Origin: CALHAX01 sp039816705
GTDB taxonomy: Bacteria > Pseudomonadota > Alphaproteobacteria > Rhizobiales > CALHAX01
Reading direction: 5' to 3'
DNA: 30,183 bases
Assembly: GCA_039816705.1 (NCBI GenBank)
Contig: JBCBXF010000005.1
Span: 1 to 30,183 of the forward strand
Shown here: one piece after another, positions 16,680 to 24,333 of the stretch
Numbering within the stretch: the first letter of the stretch is position 1
How the letters are laid out: every line of letters starts with the position of its first letter
Program-made: the position numbers and the translations under genes
Notes under the pieces: model-generated
Seen by the model: only the letters and a program-made list of their open reading frames with translations
Told to the model about the DNA's origin: nothing
Databases searched by the model: none

Positions 16680-17992
16680 CCACGCTGTTCGAGGCAGCCG
16701 GACTCGAGGCGGCGGCACCGCGCCCGCTCGCCGACCGGCTGCGTCCAGGCACGCTTGCCGAGGTCGTCGGTCAGGCACACATCGTCGGGGCAGATGGCAC
16801 GCTCACACGGATGGTCGACGCTGGTCGGCTGACGAGTGTCATCTTCTGGGGCCCGCCCGGCAGCGGCAAGACGACAGTCGCCCGTCTCCTCGCCGACGCA
16901 ACCGATCTCGAGTTCGAACAGCTGAGCGCAATTTTCTCCGGCGTGAAAGACTTGCGTGAAGCCTTCGAGCGGGCAAAAGGTCGACGGGCCTCCGGTCGCG
17001 GCACCTTGCTCTTCATCGATGAAATTCATCGCTTCAACCGCGCCCAGCAGGATAGTTTTCTTCCCTACATGGAAGACGGCACCATCACGCTTGTCGGCGC
17101 GACGACTGAAAACCCGTCGTTCGAGTTGAACGCCGCCGTACTCTCTCGGGCCACCGTCCTCTCATTCGAGCGGCTAAACGAAGACGATCTCGAAAGTCTC
17201 CTCACGCGTGCCGAGGCGGAGGAGGGCCGTAAACTCCCACTAGACGATGACGCACGTGATGCGTTGCGCGCCATGGCGGACGGGGACGGGCGTTCCTTGC
17301 TGAACCTCGCCGAAGACGTCTTTGCCACGACCGCGGGGCACGATGGCCCGCCGCTGGACCGCACGGAACTCTCCGGCCGCGTGCAGCGCCGGGCACCGAT
17401 CTACGACAAGTCCCGGGAAGGGCACTACAACCTGATCAGCGCGCTCCACAAATCGGTGCGCGGGTCCGATCCCGATGCCGCGCTTTATTGGTTGGCGCGC
17501 ATGCTGGTGGGTGGTGAGAGCCCGTTGTTTCTTGTGCGCCGCCTCGTCCGCATGGCGGTGGAAGACATCGGCCTCGCTGACCCGCAGGCGTTGCCCCAGG
17601 CGCTTGCGGCCAAAGAGGCATACGATTTCCTCGGCAGCCCGGAAGGTGAACTCGCGATCGCACAGGCCACGATCTATCTTGCAACCGCGCCAAAATCGAA
17701 CGCCAACTATGTTGCCTACAAATCCGCGATGCGCGCAGCAAAAGAGACCGGCTCCGTTGCCCCGCCAAAAATTATCCTGAACGCTGCAACCGACCTGATG
17801 GCTGAGCAGGGTTACGGCGACGGTTACGCCTATGATCACGATGCGCCTCAGGCCTTCTCTGGCCAGAACTATTTCCCAGACGACATGCCGCGGCCGACCT
17901 ACTACACGCCGCCCGATCGCGGCTTTGAACGTGAAATCCGCAAACGCCTCGCCTATTGGGCGGGCCTGCGTGCGGACCGGGAGCGCGCTTAG
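16676..17992 (+). CDS. rarA: Replication-associated recombination protein A (RarA/MgsA)
   Basis: A AAA+ ATPase related to clamp-loader subunits and eukaryotic WRNIP1 that acts at stalled or gapped replication forks. The 438 residues show Walker A GPPGSGKTT (59-67), the IFSGVKDLREAFE segment, Walker B LLFIDEIHRFN, sensor-type VGATTENPSFELN and the C-terminal tetramerisation region with YDKSREGHYNLISALHKSVRGSDPDAALYWLARM, NYVAYKSAM and YKYAHD-like YGDGYAYDHDAPQAF. The length is normal. The GTG start overlaps the protease stop by 4 nt. The pairing of a Do protease with rarA is familiar in rhizobial genomes, but no direct functional link is known. Confidence 0.95.
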   Translation: MTTLFEAAGLEAAAPRPLADRLRPGTLAEVVGQAHIVGADGTLTRMVDAGRLTSVIFWGPPGSGKTTVARLLADATDLEFEQLSAIFSGVKDLREAFERAKGRRASGRGTLLFIDEIHRFNRAQQDSFLPYMEDGTITLVGATTENPSFELNAAVLSRATVLSFERLNEDDLESLLTRAEAEEGRKLPLDDDARDALRAMADGDGRSLLNLAEDVFATTAGHDGPPLDRTELSGRVQRRAPIYDKSREGHYNLISALHKSVRGSDPDAALYWLARMLVGGESPLFLVRRLVRMAVEDIGLADPQALPQALAAKEAYDFLGSPEGELAIAQATIYLATAPKSNANYVAYKSAMRAAKETGSVAPPKIILNAATDLMAEQGYGDGYAYDHDAPQAFSGQNYFPDDMPRPTYYTPPDRGFEREIRKRLAYWAGLRADRERA

Positions 17993-18082
17993 CGGTGCCA
18001 CGCTGGACGTCCGGCCATTTCATCGCCACGCAGAACGCGATACTGTACGCGTCATATGACTGCCTGAGCGCGAGCCCACCCC

Positions 18083-18604
18083 ATGGCCAATCCCACGTTC
18101 GCCGACCTGTGGAAGGTCCACCCGACCAACCGCTCAAACCAGCTGCCGTGCCGCCGACCGGACGGCCGCCCGTCCTATGCCAATCAGTGTGCGATCCGTC
18201 TCGGTGAGTGCATGCGCCGTGCAGGCGTGAAGCCGGGCCAGATCAGGGGTGGGCCAACGTGCGGCGTGCATCCGCCATCCATGATGCACTTCATCCGGGC
18301 ACAAGCGTTCGCCGACGGGCTCAACCGCGCCAATCTGCCGTGGCTCGGCAAGACTGAAAAGCTCCGTGGCGAACAGCCGGCTCAGTTCACGAAAATACTG
18401 TTCGGGCGCAAGGGCATCATCTTCCTCAAGGATTATTGGGCCCGTTCCGGTGAGCGGGGCACGGGGCGCGCCACGGGCGATCACATCGATCTGTTTGACG
18501 GCTACCGCACGACCGCGAGCTGGCTCATGGAATACTTCTCCTGGCTCGGGTATTACGGCGGCTATTCGGGCTCGAAGGAAATCTGGTTCTGGGAGGTCGA
18601 ATGA
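18083..18604 (+). CDS. Tae4-like type VI secretion amidase effector family protein
   Basis: A 173-residue NlpC/P60-type fold of the T6SS amidase effector Tae4 family, whose members cut the D-Glu to meso-diaminopimelate bond of peptidoglycan stem peptides. The start MANPTFADLWKVHP matches the family's SFxxLW opening. The catalytic Cys is Cys36 in NQCAIRLGE, and the His is His134 in TGDHIDLFDG, preceded by KGIIFLKDYW. Cys23 and Cys60 could form a further pair. There is no signal peptide, so as in true effectors it would need an export route to reach peptidoglycan. No Hcp, VgrG, PAAR or Tss gene is in the window. Its stop overlaps the start of a two-TM protein by 4 nt, which suggests coupled production. 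Alternatives are a domesticated cell-wall enzyme or an orphan toxin. Confidence 0.8.
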   Translation: MANPTFADLWKVHPTNRSNQLPCRRPDGRPSYANQCAIRLGECMRRAGVKPGQIRGGPTCGVHPPSMMHFIRAQAFADGLNRANLPWLGKTEKLRGEQPAQFTKILFGRKGIIFLKDYWARSGERGTGRATGDHIDLFDGYRTTASWLMEYFSWLGYYGGYSGSKEIWFWEVE

Positions 18605-18822
18605 AACCGATCATTGGATTGCTTGGCGGGTTCATCGGCGCGGTGATCGGCGCCTACTTCCTCGCGCAGGCCGGGGCCGTTTGGTACACGGGTGAATCTG
18701 AGTTCCAGAGCCCAGATGAGTTCGAGGAGACCTACAGCCTCGTTTACTTCTCCGTCATTGCCGGAGCGGCGCTTGCCGGTTATCTGATTGCCCGCATCGC
18801 AGCGGGAAAACTGGTCAAGTAG
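18601..18822 (+). CDS. Small two-TM membrane protein, overlapping the Tae4-like gene
   Basis: I do not recognise this 73-residue protein. It has two hydrophobic segments (about 4-27 and 49-67) joined by an acidic loop of about 18 residues rich in Glu, Asp and Ser (GESEFQSPDEFEETYS). Lys and Arg residues near both termini predict both ends in the cytoplasm and the acidic loop in the periplasm. The start ATG lies within the Tae4-like stop (ATGA), so the two are translationally coupled. Partner position makes an immunity or regulatory role possible, but known Tae4 immunity proteins (Tai4) are soluble periplasmic helical proteins, and this does not look like one. It could equally be an unrelated small envelope protein. 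The crcB gene starts 34 nt later. Confidence 0.75.
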   Translation: MKPIIGLLGGFIGAVIGAYFLAQAGAVWYTGESEFQSPDEFEETYSLVYFSVIAGAALAGYLIARIAAGKLVK

Positions 18823-18856
18823 CCGCCGGCGAAACGCGGAATGGCGCGCGGAAACA

Positions 18857-19246
18857 ATGCTCAAGATGACAGTGCTGGCGGCGTTTGGCGGGGCGCTTGG
18901 CGCAGCAACTCGCTATCTCTTCGGCATCGCCGCGACGCGCGCCTTCGGCCTGACATTCCCTTGGGGGACGTTGATCGTGAATGTCGCAGGGTCCCTCGCC
19001 ATCGGGCTGCTGATCGGTTGGCTTGCGAACCGCGCAAGCGAGAGCGCTGCAGCGGTGCGCGTGTTCTTTGCGGTCGGCGTGCTCGGCGGTTTCACAACCT
19101 TCTCAGCTTTTGCCCTCGATGTCGTAACGTTGCTCGAGCGCAAACAGGCCGCCTCAGCGTTTGGCTATACGTTGGCGTCCGTCATCCTTTCGGTTTCAGC
19201 CGTCTTCATCGGTCTTGCGATCATGCGCCAGGGCGTGCCGCGATGA
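18857..19246 (+). CDS. crcB: Fluoride exporter CrcB/Fluc
   Basis: A four-helix fluoride channel that acts as an antiparallel dimer in the inner membrane and lowers cytoplasmic fluoride. The 129 residues show all the family signatures: GGALGAATRY, GTLIVNVAGSLAIG (with the pore-lining Asn), and GGFTTFSAFALDV with the Phe/Thr track. A central Na+ site is expected in the GFTTFS break. The ATG at 18857 starts directly with hydrophobic TM1; the longer open frame back to 18788 is polar and overlaps the previous gene. No fluoride riboswitch is visible, because the preceding 34 nt are too short and the region before is coding. It is followed 13 nt later by the pseudouridine synthase. Confidence 0.95.
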   Translation: MLKMTVLAAFGGALGAATRYLFGIAATRAFGLTFPWGTLIVNVAGSLAIGLLIGWLANRASESAAAVRVFFAVGVLGGFTTFSAFALDVVTLLERKQAASAFGYTLASVILSVSAVFIGLAIMRQGVPR

Positions 19247-19259
19247 GGGGCGTGCGGCA

Positions 19260-20279
19260 ATGACCGGCGTTGTTCAACGGGACGTCATCGCTGCCGATGA
19301 CGGGCTGCGTCTCGATCGCTGGTTTCGCCAGCATTATCCCGCACTGGGTTTTGGGCAACTGCAGAAAATGCTTCGGACGGGTCAGGTGCGTGTCGACGGC
19401 GCACGCGTGAAAACAAGCACCCGGCTTGTGCAGGGCCAGACGGTGCGTGTGCCCCCGCTACCAACGACCAAACTAGACCCGGCGCGCAAGAGCGATCGCC
19501 AGCGCAGAGAGGAAAAATCGCACACTCTGAATCGTGCGGAAATAAGTGAGCTCCGCGATCGAGTTCTGCTCCGTGATGACCATGTCATCGCGATCGACAA
19601 GCCTGCAGGTCTCGCAGTGCAGGGGGGTGCCGGCACCACCCGCCATCTCGATGCGATGCTGCATGCCCTGCGCTTTGAAGCCGATGAGCCGCCGCGGCTC
19701 GTGCATCGTCTTGATCGTGACACCAGCGGTGTGATGCTGCTCGCGCGCAGCCGCAAGGCGGCAGCCGTGCTCGCGAAAAGTCTCCAGCAGCGGGAGGCGG
19801 AGAAGCTGTACTGGGCGTTGGTGATCGGAACCCCACGCCCGAGCGACGGCATCATCGATGCCGCACTCATCAAAAAGGGGACATCGGGACGTGAAAAAAT
19901 GCACGTCGCCGAAGTTGACGAAAACGGGCAGCGCGCGCAAACCATCTACGATACGGTTGATTTCGCAGGTGGCCGTCTGGCCTGGCTGGCGTTTCAGCCG
20001 GTGACAGGCCGCACCCATCAGATACGTGCTCATGCTGCCGCCTTCGGCCATGTTATCGTGGGTGATGGAAAGTACGGAGGCGCTGATGCGCATCCCGGTC
20101 CGCCGATCGCTCGTCAGCTCCATCTACATGCCCGTCGTCTCCGCTTGCGCCATCCCGTCCGCGGTATGATCGACGTGGAGGCCCCTTTGCCGGAGCACAT
20201 GGCCGAGACCTGGGGGTTCTTGAGCTTTGATCCCACCCGCGAGGTGGAGTTTTTAAGCCGAGAGGATAAAAGACGATGA
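19260..20279 (+). CDS. RluA-family 23S rRNA pseudouridine synthase (RluC type)
   Basis: Isomerises specific uridines to pseudouridine in 23S rRNA. The 339 residues have an N-terminal S4 RNA-binding domain (LRLDRWFRQHYPALGFGQLQKMLRTGQVRVDG) and the catalytic domain with HRLDRDTSGVMLLAR; Asp152 in this motif is the invariant nucleophile. Further conserved blocks are KPAGLAVQGG and GRTHQIRAHAA, with a final GDGKYGG. The RluC-like order with an S4 domain suggests U955/2504/2580-type targets, but the exact sites are not readable. A GAGGGG lies 9 nt before the ATG at 19260, and upstream in-frame starts lie inside crcB. The stop overlaps the HAD gene start (ATGA). Confidence 0.9.
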   Translation: MTGVVQRDVIAADDGLRLDRWFRQHYPALGFGQLQKMLRTGQVRVDGARVKTSTRLVQGQTVRVPPLPTTKLDPARKSDRQRREEKSHTLNRAEISELRDRVLLRDDHVIAIDKPAGLAVQGGAGTTRHLDAMLHALRFEADEPPRLVHRLDRDTSGVMLLARSRKAAAVLAKSLQQREAEKLYWALVIGTPRPSDGIIDAALIKKGTSGREKMHVAEVDENGQRAQTIYDTVDFAGGRLAWLAFQPVTGRTHQIRAHAAAFGHVIVGDGKYGGADAHPGPPIARQLHLHARRLRLRHPVRGMIDVEAPLPEHMAETWGFLSFDPTREVEFLSREDKRR

Positions 20280-20971
20280 CAGCGTCTGACGCCTCACCAT
20301 TCCTCGTCATCTTCGATTGCGACGGAACTCTGATTGACAGCCAGCATGTTATTTGCGCGGCGATGGATCACGCATTCGAGACGAACGGACGGCCTTCGCC
20401 CGGCCGTGAGGCTACCCTCCAAATCGTTGGCCTTTCACTGTTTGAAGCCATTCATCGCCTCGTCCCCAATGAGCCGCCGGATGTGATCCGGGCGCTCGGT
20501 GAGGCTTACAAACAGGCATTCAATCGTTTTCGCAGTGAGTTCGCCGGTCGTGAACCACTTTATCCAGGCGCGCGGGACGTCGTCGAGGCACTCGGCCAGC
20601 GCAACGACGTGCTTCTTGGCATCGCGACCGGCAAATCCCGACGTGGCGTGGACCACTTTCTTGAAAGAGAAAATTTCGAGTCCCTGTTCGCGACCATTCA
20701 GACCGCGGACAGTGCGCGATCGAAACCTGACCCCGAGATGATTGAGATTGCGCTGCAGGAAACCGGCGTTCAGCCGTCGCGGGCAGTCATGATCGGCGAC
20801 ACGACGTACGATATCGAGATGGGAAACGCGGGCGGCGTTACGACGATCGGCGTGAGCTGGGGCTATCACGAACCGGATGCACTCAAAGAGGCCGATGCAG
20901 ATTATATCGTGACAGACTATCCTGACCTCGCCCGGTTGCTCGATCGCCTGTTCAAAGAGCCACCCGAATGA
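20276..20971 (+). CDS. HAD-IA family hydrolase (phosphoglycolate phosphatase-like)
   Basis: A soluble phosphatase of the haloacid dehalogenase superfamily, 231 residues. Motif I is FDCDGTLIDS (nucleophile Asp14, acid/base Asp16), motif II the Thr in IATGKS, motif III KPDP, and motif IV GDTTYDIEMG, which binds Mg2+. A helical cap follows motif I (about 25-90), making it subfamily IA, like phosphoglycolate phosphatase or pyrophosphatase PpaX. The substrate is not determined by sequence. Both ends overlap neighbours by 4 nt (ATGA with the pseudouridine synthase before it and with ATP12 after it), so it is translated as part of one message. This HAD position between an RluC-type gene and ATP12 recurs in alphaproteobacteria, as I recall. 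Confidence 0.9.
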   Translation: MTASDASPFLVIFDCDGTLIDSQHVICAAMDHAFETNGRPSPGREATLQIVGLSLFEAIHRLVPNEPPDVIRALGEAYKQAFNRFRSEFAGREPLYPGARDVVEALGQRNDVLLGIATGKSRRGVDHFLERENFESLFATIQTADSARSKPDPEMIEIALQETGVQPSRAVMIGDTTYDIEMGNAGGVTTIGVSWGYHEPDALKEADADYIVTDYPDLARLLDRLFKEPPE

Positions 20972-21747
20972 CTGAGGGGATGGACGACGACGCGCCATTG
21001 CATCACACGCCGCGCATGCGCCCGGCAGGCGATGCGCCAAAGCCCGGCCCAAAGCGGATCTACACCTCTGTCGCCCATGCGCAACGCGACGAAAACTATG
21101 CCATCGAACTCGACGGCCGGCCGGTGCGCACACCGGCCCGCGCGTTGCTCGCCGTACCGCAACTGGCGCTTGCAGACGCGCTCGTGGCTGAGTGGGACAG
21201 CCAGGGCGAGACCATCGATCACAAGACCATGCCGCTGACCCGGCTGGCCAATACCGCGCTCGATAACGTGCGTGGCCGTGAGGATGTCATCGTCGAAGAG
21301 ATCGTCTCGTTCGCCGGGAACGACCTGCTGTGCTATCGCGCCGAAACACCCGATAGCCTCGTCGCGGCGCAAAACGACGCCTGGGACGCCCCTTTGGCTT
21401 GGGCAGAGGAAAAATGCGGCGGGCGCTTCGTGCGTGTGGCCGGTGTGATGCATGTTCCGCAACCGCAGGCCGTCCTCACCGCCGCACGTCACATGATTGC
21501 GGCGCACGATGCGTTCCAGCTGACGGCACTCCACAACATGACGACGCTCACAGGCTCAGCTGTTCTCGCTTTGGCTGTCGCGGCGGGAGAACTGCCCGCT
21601 GCAGACGCTTGGGAGCGCGCGCATGCGGATGAAGACTGGCAAATCAGCCAGTGGGGCCCCGATGCCGAAGCGGCCGCCCGCCGAACCTACCGCGAGGGTG
21701 AGTTCACGACGGCGTATCAGTTTCTGACGCTCGTCAGTCAAACGTAG
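20968..21747 (+). CDS. ATP12 family chaperone protein
   Basis: Bacterial counterpart of mitochondrial Atp12 (ATPAF2), the chaperone that protects the F1-ATPase alpha subunit before assembly. The family occurs mainly in alphaproteobacteria and mitochondria and is a good taxonomic marker. The 259 residues contain the characteristic RIYTSVAHAQRDENYAIELDGRPVRTPA opening, MPLTRLANTALD, DLLCYRAETPDSL, and the closing DEDWQISQWGPDAEA block. It is soluble, with no signal peptide. The ATG overlaps the HAD stop. No atp operon gene is in the window. This is the last gene of the 15207-21747 run; about 90 nt separate it from the next gene. Confidence 0.95.
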   Translation: MTEGMDDDAPLHHTPRMRPAGDAPKPGPKRIYTSVAHAQRDENYAIELDGRPVRTPARALLAVPQLALADALVAEWDSQGETIDHKTMPLTRLANTALDNVRGREDVIVEEIVSFAGNDLLCYRAETPDSLVAAQNDAWDAPLAWAEEKCGGRFVRVAGVMHVPQPQAVLTAARHMIAAHDAFQLTALHNMTTLTGSAVLALAVAAGELPAADAWERAHADEDWQISQWGPDAEAAARRTYREGEFTTAYQFLTLVSQT

Positions 21748-21835
21748 ACCACGCGCGCCGAAGAAAATCGCAAGTTTTCCTCCTCTTGATCTCTGTCTGA
21801 TCCAGTGCACGCGGCGCGAAGAGGAGCCGTAAGCG

Positions 21836-22045
21836 ATGATGATCGATATTGCGACCTACGTCATGTTGCTTGTGCCCGTGCTGGCGTGCGGCGGCGCGAT
21901 GACCCGCATGATGATCGAATGTGTGCGACGCGAGGCCAGCAAGCTGCGTGTGGAGCGTGCGCTTCTTGCTTTTTGGATGTGTATCGCAGTGCTGATGTCG
22001 GTTCACGCGGCTGGCAGCATGAACGGGCTTGTCGTCTCGCTCTAG
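21836..22045 (+). CDS. Small hypothetical membrane protein
   Basis: A 69-residue protein of unknown function, accepted because a clean GAGGAG (21821-21826) lies 9 nt before the ATG and because the frame is filled with plausible residues. It has two hydrophobic segments (about 6-25 and 42-65) joined by a basic stretch (RREASKLRVERA) that probably lies in the cytoplasm, which would place both ends in the periplasm. Two tandem ATG codons (21836 and 21839) could serve as start. I recognise no family. It lies alone between ATP12 and the carboxylase gene. Confidence 0.6.
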   Translation: MMIDIATYVMLLVPVLACGGAMTRMMIECVRREASKLRVERALLAFWMCIAVLMSVHAAGSMNGLVVSL

Positions 22046-22189
22046 CCCCGCGATGGGACGCAGCGAGATGCGGGCAACCGCAAGCTCTCCTCGGCTCCCG
22101 GCCCCTTTTCCGCCTTGTGGCGGCGTGCTAGAGCGCTGCGGGGTTTTTCGCCCATCACCCGCCAACGCCAAAAGAAAACCGGTCCTTAC

Positions 22190-23722
22190 ATGACTGACGT
22201 CCTTGCCGAGCTTGAAGTCCGCCGTCGCACCGCAGAACTCGGAGGCGGGCAGAAGCGCATCGATGCGCAGCACGAGCGCGGCAAGTTGACGGCGCGTGAG
22301 CGGATCGAACTTCTCATGGATGAAAATTCGTTCGAGGAGTTCGATGCCTTCGTTGAGCACCGCTGTACCGACTTCGGCATGGATGCGAACAAGATCCCGG
22401 GTGACGGCGTTGTCACCGGCTGGGGCACGATCAACGGCCGCGTTGTCTACGTTTTCGCGAAAGATTTTACCGTCTTTGGCGGCTCGCTTTCCGAAGCCCA
22501 CGCCCGCAAGATTACAAAAATTCAGGACATGGCTCTGCAGAACCGTGCGCCTGTGATCGGGCTTTTCGATGCCGGTGGTGCGCGCATCCAGGAGGGTGTT
22601 GCAGCCCTTGGTGGCTATGGCGAAGTGTTCCTGCGCAATACGATGTCGTCGGGCGTTATTCCTCAGATCAGCGTCATTATGGGCCCCTGCGCCGGCGGAG
22701 ATGTTTATTCTCCCGCCATGACCGATTTCATCTTCATGGTGCGCGACACGTCCTACATGTTCGTGACCGGACCGGACGTCGTGAAGACTGTCACGAACGA
22801 GGAGGTTTCGGCAGAGGAACTTGGTGGCGCAAGCGTGCATACCACCAAGTCATCGATTGCCGACCGCGCTTATGACAACGATGTCGAGGCGCTGCTGCAG
22901 ATGCGGCGTTTGATGGATTTCCTGCCGGCGAACAATCTGTCCGGCGTCCCGGAAATGCCGACGAAGGATGCAGCGAGCCGCGTCGACACATCGCTGGATA
23001 CTCTGATCCCGGCAAACCCGAACCAGCCGTACGACATCAAGGAGCTGATCCGCAAAGTCGCCGATGAAGGGGATTTTTTCGAGATCCAGGAAGCGCACGC
23101 CGCGAATATCGTCGTTGGTTTCGCACGCATGGAGGGCCGCACCGTCGGTGTGATCGCCAACCAGCCAATGGTGCTCGCCGGCGTTCTCGACAGTGATGCG
23201 TCCCGCAAGGCCGGACGATTCGTGCGGTTCTGTGATTGCTTTGGTATTCCGTTGGTCACGTTCGTGGATGTCCCGGGGTTCCTGCCCGGCACGGCTCAAG
23301 AATATGGCGGCCTCATCAAGCACGGCGCAAAACTGCTGTTCGCCTATGCGGAGGCGACAGTGCCGAAAGTCACTGTCATCACGCGAAAGGCGTACGGCGG
23401 CGCTTATGATGTCATGTCATCGAAACACATCCGCGGTGACGTCAATTACGCGTGGCCGACCGCCGAGATCGCGGTCATGGGGCCGAAGGGTGCGGCGGAG
23501 ATTATCTATCGCTCAGAGCTTTCCGACCCGGACAAGATCCAGCAGCGGATTGACGATTATACCGAGCGCTTTGCCAATCCATTCGTCGCTGCTGAGCGCG
23601 GGTACATTGATGAGGTGATCCTGCCTCACACCACGCGTCGTCGGATATGCCGGGCGCTCAACATGCTTCGAGGCAAGAAGATCGAGAACCCCTGGAAGAA
23701 GCACGACAACATTCCGCTTTGA
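22190..23722 (+). CDS. pccB: Propionyl-CoA carboxylase beta subunit (acyl-CoA carboxyltransferase)
   Basis: Carboxyltransferase subunit that moves CO2 from biotin to propionyl-CoA to make methylmalonyl-CoA, used in breakdown of odd-chain fatty acids and branched amino acids. The 510 residues form two crotonase-like halves: GGSLSEAHARKITKIQDMA and GARIQEGVAALGGYGEVF in the first, and the GFLPGTAQEYGG, RKAYGGAYDVMSSKHIRGD and AEIAVMGPKGAAEI blocks in the second. These match PccB, not the methylcrotonyl or acetyl-CoA forms (MCC or AccD). The ATG at 22190 gives the usual N-terminus; the open frame from 22115 is unlike the family. The alpha subunit and biotin carrier (pccA) is not in the window. 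A secreted-protein gene converges on it. Confidence 0.92.
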   Translation: MTDVLAELEVRRRTAELGGGQKRIDAQHERGKLTARERIELLMDENSFEEFDAFVEHRCTDFGMDANKIPGDGVVTGWGTINGRVVYVFAKDFTVFGGSLSEAHARKITKIQDMALQNRAPVIGLFDAGGARIQEGVAALGGYGEVFLRNTMSSGVIPQISVIMGPCAGGDVYSPAMTDFIFMVRDTSYMFVTGPDVVKTVTNEEVSAEELGGASVHTTKSSIADRAYDNDVEALLQMRRLMDFLPANNLSGVPEMPTKDAASRVDTSLDTLIPANPNQPYDIKELIRKVADEGDFFEIQEAHAANIVVGFARMEGRTVGVIANQPMVLAGVLDSDASRKAGRFVRFCDCFGIPLVTFVDVPGFLPGTAQEYGGLIKHGAKLLFAYAEATVPKVTVITRKAYGGAYDVMSSKHIRGDVNYAWPTAEIAVMGPKGAAEIIYRSELSDPDKIQQRIDDYTERFANPFVAAERGYIDEVILPHTTRRRICRALNMLRGKKIENPWKKHDNIPL

Positions 23723-23777
23723 AGCGGGTCTTCGCCGTTGCTGACTGGAGGTTGGCTATCCGGTGCTGCGTCTGACG

Positions 23778-24191
23778 CTAGCGACGCGCAAGCCGGAGAT
23801 TTGCCGTACCCTGAGAGCTGGAGATCGAAACACGCTGCGTCTTGCCGGCGACGTTTACCGTGACACGCGCGGTGACGGAGTACTGCGTGTTCATCACCGT
23901 TCCGACATACCGGTTGGGCGCAACGCGCGTGAGTTTCCCGGTCTGATCAACGCGCCCGGCACCGCTCGCGCAACGCGCATTGACCGAGAAGTCCTGACCG
24001 GCAATACGCCCGTAGGTCACGGAGCAGCGGACCTTCTCCTTGCCACCTGATTTCAAGTTGACAGTCCCGCCACCACGCCACTTCCCGGAGATGGAGGCCG
24101 CGTAGGCCTGAGAATGCGCGCCGAGCAAGAGCGCGACTGCGACACCTGCGCGAAGGAGGGCAGGTGCGGATATGGAGCGGGGGGGAAGCAT
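23778..24191 (-). CDS. Secreted hypothetical protein
   Basis: A 137-residue exported protein of unknown function. The first 31 residues form a signal peptide with hydrophobic core ALLRAGVAVALLLGAHSQ and a cleavage-like AYA|ASISG. The mature part is about 106 residues, rich in beta-prone Val, Thr and Ser, and starts SGKWRGGGTVNLKSGGKEKVRCSV. It has two cysteines (in VRCSV and ARCAS) that may form one periplasmic disulfide. An AAAGGA sits 8 nt before the start on the minus strand. Similar small signal-peptide proteins with this SGxWxGGG opening occur in rhizobia, as I recall, without known role. It converges with pccB; no terminator was seen between them. Confidence 0.75.
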   Translation of the reverse strand: MLPPRSISAPALLRAGVAVALLLGAHSQAYAASISGKWRGGGTVNLKSGGKEKVRCSVTYGRIAGQDFSVNARCASGAGRVDQTGKLTRVAPNRYVGTVMNTQYSVTARVTVNVAGKTQRVSISSSQGTANLRLARR

Positions 24192-24333
24192 GGCGCCGAT
24201 CCTTTCATCAGGTCGCGGTTCGGGTTACCGCAGCCTTAACCATAACACAGTCTGTGCGGTTCCGTAGCCTCGAAATCCAATGGAGAGTCCAGAGGAGGCA
24301 GCGCAACGACCCGCCGTGACTGTGGCGCCGCTC

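Noticed and set aside
18823..18856. Possible fluoride riboswitch before crcB
   Set aside because: The gap is only 34 nt and upstream DNA is coding; the crcB-motif pseudoknot does not fit.
22110..22123. Short CCGCC/GGCGG hairpin before pccB as a terminator
   Set aside because: Only 5 bp and not followed by a T run. It is insufficient to call a terminator for the preceding small gene.
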